Below, piece by piece: positions 47,601 through 53,297 of a stretch of DNA of 64,000 bases. The DNA is from JBFMHP01 sp040752855 (GTDB lineage: Bacteria; Pseudomonadota; Gammaproteobacteria; RBG-16-57-12). The notes under the pieces are model-generated. The model was not told the DNA's origin. It made no database searches and worked only from the letters and a program-made list of their open reading frames with translations. Location: the NCBI GenBank assembly GCA_040752855.1, contig JBFMHP010000009.1, positions 71,827 through 135,826 of the forward strand. The letters run 5' to 3'. A program made the position numbers and the translations under genes. Within the stretch, counting starts at the first letter, position 1. The number at the start of each line of letters is the position of its first letter.

Positions 47601-48142
47601 CGGAGATCATGGACCTGATGTTCACCGGCTCGCGCACGAAAAAAGCCATCCCCGCCGCGGAACTGCTCCAACAGATGAGCAATTACGTCAACATCGTCAG
47701 CGCCCGCGGGTTCCCCTTCCGCTTCGACAGCGTCACCGACTTCGCCAACTTCTGCGTTGACCTGAAGCAATTGCTCATCAAATACGGCATCCCCGCCGGC
47801 GATGTGCGCATCCAGGGATCGTCGCTGCGCACTCCCGAAGCAAAGGATGTAAACATCGCCGTATTCATCCCCAAGGAAACCTTCGATACCCTGACCGAAG
47901 CCATGATCAAAGGGCTGCTGCAACACGCCAGCCCCCATGAAGCGAAGGCCTTAGCGGATACAGTGCGCGAGCAAATTGCCGAAGGACGCATCCAGTCGCT
48001 CTACTTCGACCGCATCGGCGAGCGCTCCTTCAATCAAGAATTGCGCGACCTCACCCGCCACATATCCGGCAGTGATAACATAGATTTATCGCTCATGCTC
48101 AGGGGCATGGATTTCGACGTCAGTCCCATTATGAAGATCTAA
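38633..48142 (+). CDS. Giant (3169-residue) multidomain protein, candidate eCIS cargo with nuclease-like and nucleotidyltransferase-like C-terminus
   Basis: The open frame extends 65 codons upstream, but the ATG at 38633 follows GAGGAC and clears the preceding gene. Order of parts: disordered Ala/Pro/Glu region (1-185); helical, coiled-coil-like region (220-760); hydrophobic segment (780-802); degenerate annexin-like units, the clearest at 1207-1248 (RGAGTNEDLLRMTYSGRS); hydrophobic hairpin (1440-1479); Gly/Ala-rich region to 1650; four about 90-residue repeats (1742-2085); an E-E-x-x-H-x-x-Q motif at 2157-2164; a restriction-endonuclease-like domain with D2829 and E2848-A-K2850; a C-terminal nucleotidyltransferase-like motif G3062-S and D3072-x-N. 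The layout matches polymorphic toxins. The usual eCIS-associated DUF4157 domain is not seen. It is the last gene of the operon, after the ATPase, which supports a cargo role; no experiment supports this. Confidence 0.75.
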   Translation: MDSATRTRRADADTASPGHSPSSRERTRSALEPSAPDVSAERDGTEAGLCSVPRYLGTEVAPPATPPSDYSSEEFIANPSAVDAPNASETPLALPTSPPSAAAASNPAAEAEARAEAEAGAGRGPAEGGAPTAPDASAEGAAPPATGERAEAGGAAAAASETAADEPSAVPREAARERRAESQVSIPLPIIARVGNIRAPRVPPPPQEAIKRSAEIRTRTGSPPEMHHAKVEQAVLRVVETARASQRQIVWRVGILARDTRLSIDQLANEILGFVAHCVGRIRSAIDTAKTDITSVVDGQIEHISTQGQLTDEALRQSQRDSQAEVHEVLLSQSDELNEAHTTLQQEFDPYLTEAEINTMNISEAGVVTHVTPPAGGAAPGTGGGSASMSSSTGGEANVCTAPAGPRQNLPELDTETQGTLSTLHGRDRLGAFYSTRSAPVYERQSQQTQERLDQMAVRQSESLESFRGQFTNYALRLVTPVARDLERDERGDSPALACEVLDERHSLAEAAGENGRTLMQKFDGVMRYLDNELGPRLIDGLNEGGAKAAKSFRDQGEATERMMDNTAAGFADAYPQLVARVQELLPDKQLLNFGELGPRLQQAWESARRLPDQQYQAMAEQAAATLQQMREAQQKQIEGLGSSAEKSLQSVTDVVTATSFDLETFGYGVTGAMREGGWAAITGASEYALRMATDLLKTRGQADGALNNLLRSFVESLNGAMDNFGNSYFETVDGFKHSVIDIPTGVFARIQREIDTDLSERSGKLNSQLTKPDTDTTTGLVVLNVLTLGATTAVTAGYLIYMDADDDEIFATLGNLQWPGPPALDQYFTTPGNYGNLQDRLRDCLSEDAARRAVSLFSADAGTRAAGRLEAVQDSFSLFGLDSDARQSLLQGFGAEERAAADPNTVAEVSQSIRDSWFASHTDIRLNEAYLRGNYGAALSARVEASLRTARNDSSDAIFQSVQNIETLARSELALTGSATFIDPNQVQSLTDQAMQDFAAHRPGETRAAADISVSEARQTFITTATAAMERNVGEGPPVMIPVDQMVQDYVREVITGGWENPEARAARQAYEFQHAGRGLLGPSESDQVRFTRAFENPDLARLERELREHPERRDEIMPQLDRARREHAEQMRRVLRRLYPELTDDEINAAGGPTAVMAQRSAELFAGHSFGAFRTAAAQAEDAQYAREMITGGRASLAAGVRIATRGAGTNEDLLRMTYSGRSKTEIAEARTIWQDRYGEDLDVMLGIKPRRLTTGEALLSVASPALGMFLYGGETSGDLAMELERSARGEPETDQDYIELAALTYAQQRTRGTGFLARLTMGGTPEARSMDETQRAMAETLLAEAHRRRAALTRDPNMSGIADAPLPEDPRAVFLPDGRIDPTIAALVFAPGPGSGGRPGADRFLGDRGLILGMSQNLELAGARYKAELDRQESLLLSAIAILAVIATVVLMAFGVGFVLASVLVALGSGLLTMAVKSGMRGERYGWEEAATDMAQTAIEVAAAGAGGALGGGLGKANALARVGQSLVARFGPIGGVIAREAIVGAVSSAAQVAIRDETYRDGPGAAVGRILGGGLKGAAISAVSAGVSERLGGGLNRRLNASLQQADASLLARLGQSLGPAGRNMLKEGVSEALGGIAGEATGILIEISSNQFHGSLKDALKRLGQAGLRDLVQSAGRAGATAHNRARYNRLMADARNATHLTDSDLHALRSAARSAGEFPESLESIRRQVQADRAVLAQLPPEIRRHAADLDSQSLHQLADMLHKGELAAPSDTRAELFMHMSERNPQLNAATLLRQLETASARLVPEPQQPEQLRAREEHQQQIRSGLTADLPGPVRDALADIPVHGLDQIPPHLLPEAARLIARGTFDPRRADALLLAARQHNPELDAVSFLRNLHSAVQSAQLAGEAHARILTRQRVRVLRDIPSEAHGLFARLPDEALGQLRVLLDQGQAGSPEQQAALLRQARELDPNLDGQQFRQMLELAAANATQRRGTEQAAARAERQQHMSNVPEHLRGTLSLLPDAALVELRLRQLEGSLSPAERLKLQEAALREQPDLDLPAFHKALDEAVARGAPLRPDAGLERRMWQELVAAVPEAQRHLVQNAPVVIMRDAEFAAYTRSAQGDAVTLMLNGRAVVIVRQGADPAALREEGIHVLQSRDPQWTRRMGSLDEQHLRHWDDLPLEQQMALYRNKLELELDAHDRLISSLTGDLLRASDPVEIAALRSRLELAQTAQSNLQNRLREVGGISPLQRQLISAGMAPRPQWLDQPARLFAKQPQAPPLTRQQILEQMTDDLAPGGSEFRKVRARLNRLDAADLNVLARLGLSAAEMRSVVLAHKETAATTRLIGDLRAIADAVPAGTERAVLAELVRRADLSDLAPVLRDAATRALDADAALTLMASVLLQPSHHLALAENLRNFLAQASPAQQADLVRLIDDIGIEGQGSLLRLLGELRSRISNLSPNNNDPHSFAATLIGLAANAGIKQKVDLINRTHDLLAALEKLPRSPERDAVVNHIVDGLLSGADPHGHALDIRAAARAVADGELAPATLQRFAENIKAGPFMSGGDAFRLHVEECLKAWGDFSLQHPMFADLLKRVTLTPPLTDEHRALLTEMEPWFSHIVASDWFAQRMKASGRTPDQEMLDLLQQILTTGLRGQTGITNFDTLRHIMQELRLTVVDTLAEPDLIARVRAQMERAGYSPEDIARRESDADAILRRDRVAGLVTPEVHLENLIRQQVEYQGMIDTAVAIAKQRYPNDPTAERALFNELTAGLRQKVTETAGEIAATRAIRSDPRFGVGPSNPESRPMELLRGFEAGIGFDQVWVRRDASGRITEILVVEAKGPGATTAQTKRKGAQMSAEWVARTAADMVMRGDDGTGSLILEALRTGHPPIGGVIVQAADQSGTPGSITGAPGTSGPHHHFDLGELRQHNPIKDLPPAELAAEVRTRIDAIKNGEFEFRYTDTEVNSIVQHGRSLGLSTTEIMDLMFTGSRTKKAIPAAELLQQMSNYVNIVSARGFPFRFDSVTDFANFCVDLKQLLIKYGIPAGDVRIQGSSLRTPEAKDVNIAVFIPKETFDTLTEAMIKGLLQHASPHEAKALADTVREQIAEGRIQSLYFDRIGERSFNQELRDLTRHISGSDNIDLSLMLRGMDFDVSPIMKI

Positions 48143-48700
48143 CCATCACGGTTATCCCGTTTCACATCAATAAGACATCGGCTGACACGCCGCAGATCAC
48201 GCAAGCCTTTTTACATTGCGCGACTGATATAAATGGCCTAGAGTAAATAACAAGAGCACTACTGCGATGTAAAAGCCCTCGGGTCCGATGACGGTGAGAC
48301 GATAAAGCGAACACGCATGTCCCTGTCTTTACGGAGCGCTGTGAAAGAGGCATTACCACGCAACTAGGTTGGAAAAGGTCGAATGCAGCTCGTGATTCCG
48401 GGCTCCAGTACATCGGGTCTCGTTCTGTCACTTCTTGTCTGTCAAACGATTGAAGTACGGCTGAACTGCGGCCTCACGGTAAAGTTCCGGCTTTGTAAGG
48501 AATACAGGCCTTGAGCCTGACCCGTCAACGGCATCGGCGGTAGGCTGGTGGGTTAGCGAAGGTGTCGCAAGACGCGGGAGCGCCCACCGGCGCGCTCGTC
48601 AACAGCCACACTCTCCTCTCATCTTCGCCTGCATATCCATCCAACCTTCAAGACGGGAATCCGCTGCATGTTAAGCAGAGCGAGTATTTCGGCGCGCCGC
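48143..48700. other. Non-coding region between eCIS operon and dedA
   Basis: These 558 bases lie between two convergent transcription units. Short ORFs on both strands have no recognisable product. Directly after the giant gene, TAACC-atcac-GGTTA (48140-48154) forms a weak 5-bp hairpin without a good T-run, so I do not call a terminator. Base composition is lower in GC than in the operon. I see no tRNA, insertion sequence or integrase remnant. Confidence 0.5.
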
Positions 48701-49327
48701 TTAACCCTTGTTGCGGTGGCGCAGGTATTCGATGATCCCGGGGAGCAAGGAGAGGGCGATGATCAACAGGATGACAGCGGTGAGATTGTTCTTCACCACC
48801 GGAATGCCGCCTAAAAAATAGCCTGCGGTGACCAACGACACGACCCACAGCACCGCGCCCACGATATTGAATTTGAGAAACTCTGAGTACTCCATGCGCC
48901 CGACACCCGCCACGAACGGGGCGAAGGTGCGGATGATGGGAAGAAAACGCGCAATGATGATCGTCTTGCCGCCATGCCTTTCATAGAAGCGTTGCGTTTT
49001 CAGCAAATGCTCCTGCTTTATGTAGGGAATGGAGCCTTGCAAGGCGGCCGCCCCCGCGCGGCGACCGATGGCGTAGTTGACCGCATCCCCCGCCACAGCC
49101 GCGACGATCAACACCACCATAAGCACCATGGCATCCAGCAGACCAGCGCCCGCCAAGGTTCCGGCCACGAACAACAGCGAATCGCCGGGCAGGAATGGAA
49201 ACACCACCAGCCCCGTTTCGCAAAAGACGATGAGAAACAGGATGGCATATACCCAGGCGCCGTAGTCCGTCACCAGGGACTGCAAATGTTGATCCAGATG
49301 CAGGAACAGACTCAATAAACCTTCCAA
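48701..49327 (-). CDS. dedA: DedA-family inner-membrane protein
   Basis: The product is about 208 residues of the DedA/SNARE-associated family, inner-membrane proteins linked to undecaprenyl-phosphate recycling and membrane energetics. Motifs match E. coli DedA closely: WVYAILFLIVFCETGLVVFP, FLPGDSLLFVAGTLAG, GDAVNYAIGRRAG and the conserved FYERHGGKTIIIARFLPIIR with RTFAPFVAGVG. I place the start at a TTG at 49327, preceded by GGAGAGAG; the resulting N-terminus (EGLLSLFLHLDQHL) aligns with that of E. coli DedA. In-frame starts up to 49396 are possible. The gene is convergent with the giant eCIS gene. Confidence 0.93.
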   Translation of the reverse strand: MEGLLSLFLHLDQHLQSLVTDYGAWVYAILFLIVFCETGLVVFPFLPGDSLLFVAGTLAGAGLLDAMVLMVVLIVAAVAGDAVNYAIGRRAGAAALQGSIPYIKQEHLLKTQRFYERHGGKTIIIARFLPIIRTFAPFVAGVGRMEYSEFLKFNIVGAVLWVVSLVTAGYFLGGIPVVKNNLTAVILLIIALSLLPGIIEYLRHRNKG

Positions 49328-49484
49328 GGCTCTCTCCAGCGTGCGTTGTCCGACGTGCGGCATACAATAAAGGACGCTGGCCATCCCGGCAAGCAATGTG
49401 CGCGATCAACATCTTACTTTGCTTATCTTGATTCGCTGCACAATCGGCATTGGCCGCGATTGCGCCCGCCTCGGCCTCGCCAAC

Positions 49485-49511
49485 AAAAAAGCCCCGCAAT
49501 GCGAGGCTTTT
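49485..49511 (-). terminator. Rho-independent terminator of tRNA-Val
   Basis: Read on the minus strand, an 11-bp stem (AAAAGCCTCGC paired with GCGGGGCTTTT, one G-T pair) with a 3-base loop is followed by a T-run. It lies 27 bases past the tRNA-Val 3' end. Confidence 0.85.
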
Positions 49512-49537
49512 GAGTTTCTGCGACGGCAGAGTAATTC

Positions 49538-49614
49538 TGGTAGTCGCGAGTGGACTCGAACCACCGACCCCCACCATGTCAAGGTGGTGCTCTAACCAAC
49601 TGAGCTACGCGACT
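49538..49614 (-). tRNA. tRNA-Val (anticodon GAC)
   Basis: Minus-strand cloverleaf with 7-bp acceptor stem AGTCGCG/CGCGACT, D-arm GCTC/GAGC, anticodon stem CCACC/GGTGG with loop TTGACAT (anticodon GAC, Val), T-arm with GGTTCGAGTCC, and an encoded CCA end. It has a terminator downstream and a GC-rich leader upstream. Confidence 0.97.
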
Positions 49615-49631
49615 ATCGATGACGGGGCGAA

Positions 49632-49660
49632 GCTTAACACAAGTTTTGCGGCCAGCTCAA
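49632..49660 (-). promoter_or_regulatory. Candidate promoter of tRNA-Val
   Basis: On the minus strand TTGAGC (49660-49655) is followed after 17 bases by TTAAGC (49637-49632), then a GC-rich discriminator before the tRNA. The -10 match is weak. Confidence 0.35.
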
Positions 49661-49698
49661 TCCGTCGCCGGGATTTTTTCCACGGCCGCCTCTGCCCC

Positions 49699-51714
49699 TC
49701 ATACCACGGGTGAAACCAGGAAGTTTTCCTTGATGTGCTGGATCTCATCACGCAGGCGCGCAGCCTCCTCGAATTCGAGGTTACGAGCGTGTTCGAACAT
49801 GCGTTTTTCCAGCTCCTTAATATTCTTTTGCAGGGCTTGGGGAGAGAGACCGGCATAGGCGGCGGCCTCTTCGGCGACCTTGCCGAATGCTTCGGCCTCG
49901 CCCGGGCCGCCGGGGTGGCCCGGCTCCAGGATGTCGCGGATGGCCTTCTTGATCCCCTTCGGGGTGATGCCGTGGGCCTGGTTGTGGGCCATCTGTTTTG
50001 CCCGGCGGCGCTCGGTTTCCTCGATGGCCGCCTTCATGGACTTGGTAATCTGATCGGCATACAGGATGGCCCTGCCTTCGAGATGCCGGGCGGCGCGGCC
50101 GATGGTCTGGATCAATGAGCGCGTGGAGCGCAGAAAGCCTTCCTTGTCGGCATCGAGGATGGCGACCAGCGAGACCTCGGGGATGTCCAACCCCTCGCGC
50201 AACAGGTTGATGCCGACCAACACGTCGAATTTTCCCAGGCGCAGGTCGCGGATGATCTCCACCCGCTCCACCGTCTCGACATCCGAGTGCATGTAACGCA
50301 CGCGCACGCCGTGTTCGTTGAGATATTCGGTGAGGTCCTCGGCCATGCGCTTGGTCAGTGTGGTCACCAGCACGCGTTCGTGCTTTTTTACCCGCCGATT
50401 GATCTCCGAGAGCAGGTCGTCGACCTGGGTAGAGGCCGGCCGCACCTCCACCTGGGGATCGACCAGACCGGTCGGCCGCACCACCTGTTCGGCCACCGCG
50501 CCGGAGTGCTGCAATTCATAGTCGGCCGGCGTGGCGGAGATATAGATCGTCTGCGGCGCGAGGCGTTCGAACTCCTCGAAGCGCAAGGGCCGGTTGTCCA
50601 GCGCGGACGGCAGTCGAAAACCGTATTCGACCAGATTCATCTTGCGCGAACGGTCGCCGCGATACATCCCGCCGATCTGCGGGATGGTGACATGGCTCTC
50701 GTCGATCACGAGTAAGGCATTGGGCGGCAGGTAATCGAACAGCGTCGGCGGCGGCTCGCCGGCCTTGCGCCCGGAGAGATAGCGCGAGTAATTCTCGATG
50801 CCGGAACAGTAGCCCAACTCCAGCATCATCTCGATATCGAACATCGTGCGCTGCTCCAGGCGCTGCGCCTCAACCAGTTTGTCGAGCTCACGCAACTGCG
50901 CCAAGCGCTCCTTGAGTTCGAGCTTGATCTGCTCCACCGTCTCCAGGATAGTTTCGCGCGGGGTGACGTAGTGGGTCTTGGGAAAGATCGTCACCCGTGA
51001 GACCTTGCGCAGCAGCTCGCCGGTGAGCGGATCGAAATAGGCCAGCGACTCGACCTCGTCGTCGAACAGCTCGACGCGGATGGCCTCCTTGTCCGACTCG
51101 GCGGGGAAGATGTCGATCACCTCGCCGCGCACGCGGAAACAGCCGCGGCGCAGCTCGACATCATTACGGGTGTATTGCAGCTCGGCCAGCCGGCGCAGGA
51201 TGGTGCGCTGATCGATGGTGTCCCCGCGCACCAGGTGCAGCAGCATGCTCAGATAGGCGCGCGGATCGCCCAGGCCGTAGATCGCCGAGACCGTGGCGAC
51301 GATGATGGTGTCCGAGCGCTCCAGGATCGCCTTGGTCGCCGAGAGCCGCATCTGCTCGATGTGCTCGTTGATCGCGGCGTCCTTTTCGATATAGGTATCG
51401 GTGCTCGGGACGTAGGCCTCGGGCTGGTAATAATCGTAATAGGAGACGAAGTACTCCACGGCGTTTTCAGGAAAGAACTCCCGCATTTCGGAGTAGAGCT
51501 GCGCGGCCAAGGTCTTGTTCGGGGCCATGATCATGGTGGGCCGCTGCACGGCCTGGATCACATTGGCGATGCTGAAGGTCTTGCCGGAGCCGGTCACCCC
51601 GAGCAGGGTCATGCCCGCCTCCCCGGCCTGTAGCCCATCCACGAGCTGGCGGATCGCCTCCGGCTGGTCCCCGGCCGGCTTGAATTCGGACTTCAACTGA
51701 AAAGTTTTACTCAT
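49699..51714 (-). CDS. uvrB: UvrABC excinuclease subunit B
   Basis: This 671-residue helicase-like DNA damage-recognition subunit of nucleotide excision repair receives DNA from UvrA and recruits UvrC. It has Walker A GVTGSGKT (39-46), the damage-probing beta-hairpin region YYDYYQPEAYVPSTDTYIEK, helicase motifs DESHVTIPQIGGMYRGDRSR, and motif VI QTIGRAARHLEG. The C-terminal UVR domain, EHARNLEFEEAARLRDEIQH, contacts UvrC. Length is normal and no key residue is missing. It is divergent from the aminotransferase gene with 78 bases between starts. Expression in relatives is LexA-controlled, but I see no clear SOS box in this short gap. Confidence 0.98.
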   Translation of the reverse strand: MSKTFQLKSEFKPAGDQPEAIRQLVDGLQAGEAGMTLLGVTGSGKTFSIANVIQAVQRPTMIMAPNKTLAAQLYSEMREFFPENAVEYFVSYYDYYQPEAYVPSTDTYIEKDAAINEHIEQMRLSATKAILERSDTIIVATVSAIYGLGDPRAYLSMLLHLVRGDTIDQRTILRRLAELQYTRNDVELRRGCFRVRGEVIDIFPAESDKEAIRVELFDDEVESLAYFDPLTGELLRKVSRVTIFPKTHYVTPRETILETVEQIKLELKERLAQLRELDKLVEAQRLEQRTMFDIEMMLELGYCSGIENYSRYLSGRKAGEPPPTLFDYLPPNALLVIDESHVTIPQIGGMYRGDRSRKMNLVEYGFRLPSALDNRPLRFEEFERLAPQTIYISATPADYELQHSGAVAEQVVRPTGLVDPQVEVRPASTQVDDLLSEINRRVKKHERVLVTTLTKRMAEDLTEYLNEHGVRVRYMHSDVETVERVEIIRDLRLGKFDVLVGINLLREGLDIPEVSLVAILDADKEGFLRSTRSLIQTIGRAARHLEGRAILYADQITKSMKAAIEETERRRAKQMAHNQAHGITPKGIKKAIRDILEPGHPGGPGEAEAFGKVAEEAAAYAGLSPQALQKNIKELEKRMFEHARNLEFEEAARLRDEIQHIKENFLVSPVV

Positions 51715-51792
51715 CGGGGATTCTGAATCCGGGTGTAATACAGTAATATAGCGCTAATTTTTCGTGGACCGTTTCTTGACCGAGGCCAGGCT

Positions 51793-52974
51793 TTGAACAT
51801 CAAACTTTCGAATCGCGTCAACCGCGTAAAACCCTCACCCACCCTGCAAATCACCGCGAAGGCCAAGGAATTGCGGGCGCAAGGCCGGCCGATCATCGAA
51901 TTGGGGGTCGGCGAACCCGACTTTGACACCCCGGATCATATCAAACTGGCCGCCATCGAGGCCATCAACAACGGCTTCACCAAATACACCGCCGTCGACG
52001 GCATCCCGGAACTCAAGCGCGCCATCATCAAAAAACTCCAGCGCGACAATCAGCTCACCTATGCCCCGAACCAGATCCTGGTCTCCTGCGGCGGCAAACA
52101 AAGCTTTTACAATCTGGCCCAGGCCATGCTGGATCAGGGCGATGAGGTCATCATCCCCGCCCCGTATTGGGTCTCCTACCCGGATATGGTGCTGCTGGCC
52201 GATGCCACGCCGGTGGTTGTGGAGTGCGGCCTGGATCAAGGCTTCAAGCTCACACCGTCACAACTCGAATCAGCCATCACGCCGAAGACCCGGATCGTCG
52301 TATTGAACAGCCCGTCCAACCCAACCGGCGTGTGCTACACCCGCGCGGAGTTGGCGGCTTTGGGCGCGGTGCTGCGCCGCCACCCGCAGGTGCTGATCGC
52401 CAGCGACGATATGTACGAGCACATCACCTGGGCCGACGAGCCCTTCAGCAACATCCTGATGGTCTGCCCGGATCTCTACGAGCGCACCATCGTGCTCAAC
52501 GGCGTCTCCAAGGCCTATTCGATGACCGGCTGGCGCATCGGCTATGCCGCCGGTCCGGCCGCGCTGATCAGCGCGATGACCAAGATCCAGTCACAAAGCA
52601 CCTCCAATCCCACCTCGATTTCGCAGGCCGCCTCGGTCGCAGCGCTCGACGGTGATCAGCGTTGCATCGAGATCATGCGCCAGTCGTTCAAGGATCGTCA
52701 TGACTATGTGGTGCAAGCGCTCAATGCGATCGACGGCTTCGAATGCCTGCCTTCTCAGGGTGCGTTCTATTCCTTCCCTTACGTCCAACCGGTCATCAAA
52801 CGCTTGGGACTCAAGGATGACGTGGCCTTCGCCGATCTTCTGCTGGAAAAGGCGGACGTCGCGCTGGTCCCCGGCACCGCCTTCGGCGCACCCGGCTACA
52901 TCCGCATTTCCTTCGCCACCAGCTTGGAGAATTTGCAGGCCGCAATAGCGCGTATAAAAGCCGCTATCAAATAG
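51793..52974 (+). CDS. Class I pyridoxal-phosphate aminotransferase (aspartate aminotransferase type)
   Basis: The product is 393 residues and has all fold-type I hallmarks: IIELGVGEPDFDTPDHIKLA, KYTAVDGIPELKRAI, SPSNPTGVCYTRAEL, and the PLP-binding Lys at about 240 in LNGVSKAYSMTGWRIGYAAG. YIRISFATSLENL near the C-terminus contains the substrate-carboxylate Arg. The family transfers the amino group between aspartate and 2-oxoglutarate; this branch (AspB/AatA type) may also accept prephenate. The start is TTG at 51793, giving the family N-terminus; an upstream GAGG supports it. It is divergent from uvrB and followed by tRNA-Asn. Confidence 0.93.
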   Translation: MNIKLSNRVNRVKPSPTLQITAKAKELRAQGRPIIELGVGEPDFDTPDHIKLAAIEAINNGFTKYTAVDGIPELKRAIIKKLQRDNQLTYAPNQILVSCGGKQSFYNLAQAMLDQGDEVIIPAPYWVSYPDMVLLADATPVVVECGLDQGFKLTPSQLESAITPKTRIVVLNSPSNPTGVCYTRAELAALGAVLRRHPQVLIASDDMYEHITWADEPFSNILMVCPDLYERTIVLNGVSKAYSMTGWRIGYAAGPAALISAMTKIQSQSTSNPTSISQAASVAALDGDQRCIEIMRQSFKDRHDYVVQALNAIDGFECLPSQGAFYSFPYVQPVIKRLGLKDDVAFADLLLEKADVALVPGTAFGAPGYIRISFATSLENLQAAIARIKAAIK

Positions 52975-52982
52975 CCTTTTTC
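52963..52982 (+). terminator. Weak hairpin and T-run at the end of the aminotransferase gene
   Basis: A 5-bp stem GCTAT/ATAGC with a CAA loop is followed by CTTTTT. It overlaps the stop codon. The stem is short, so termination efficiency is doubtful. Confidence 0.3.
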
Positions 52983-52994
52983 CAACCATTTGTA

Positions 52995-53024
52995 TTGACC
53001 GCGGCGCACGGCATTTTGTAAGAT
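52995..53024 (+). promoter_or_regulatory. Promoter of tRNA-Asn
   Basis: TTGACC (52995-53000), an 18-base spacer and TAAGAT (53019-53024), followed by a GC-rich discriminator of the stringent type 17 bases before the tRNA 5' end. Confidence 0.65.
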
Positions 53025-53041
53025 ACGCCCCGTTCACACAT

Positions 53042-53117
53042 TCCCCGGTAGCTCAGTCGGTAGAGCAAATGACTGTTAATCATTGGGTCGGCGGTTCGAG
53101 CCCGTCCCGGGGAGCCA
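53042..53117 (+). tRNA. tRNA-Asn (anticodon GTT)
   Basis: Acceptor stem TCCCCGG/CCGGGGA, D-arm GCTC/GAGC, anticodon stem AATGA/TCATT with loop CTGTTAA (anticodon GTT, Asn), T-loop TTCGAGC, encoded GCCA end. A promoter and terminator flank it. Confidence 0.98.
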
Positions 53118-53125
53118 ACTTGCAA

Positions 53126-53152
53126 AGGCCTGGTTCAGAACCAGGCTTTTTT
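53126..53152 (+). terminator. Rho-independent terminator of tRNA-Asn
   Basis: Stem GCCTGGTT/AACCAGGC (53128-53146) with a short loop, followed by six T. It lies about 10 bases beyond the tRNA. Confidence 0.9.
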
Positions 53153-53297
53153 GTTTGCACAATTCGATCATCAACCCCGACTCAAATCTTTCGCGCACCA
53201 TCCGACAATTATCTATACCTGATGGTAATCATCAGTTAGCATCTAAGAACGTCGGCCACGACACCAGACCCAATCGTTTTTCCTATCAAGGCACCAC

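Noticed and set aside
11597..48142. Prophage or type VI secretion system interpretation
   Set aside because: No capsid, portal, terminase, integrase or lysis genes, and no TssJLM membrane complex or ClpV. DUF4255, DUF5908-like, Afp7-like and Pvc15-like genes indicate eCIS.
48138..48160. Terminator directly after the giant gene
   Set aside because: Only a 5-bp hairpin with no T-run; too weak to call.
48162..48431. 89-codon minus-strand ORF after the giant gene
   Set aside because: No start signal, no recognisable domain, atypical composition.
48143..49614. Genomic-island integration of the eCIS operon at tRNA-Val
   Set aside because: tRNA-Val is intact and close to the operon, but I saw no direct repeat of its 3' end near 11.3 kb and no integrase gene.
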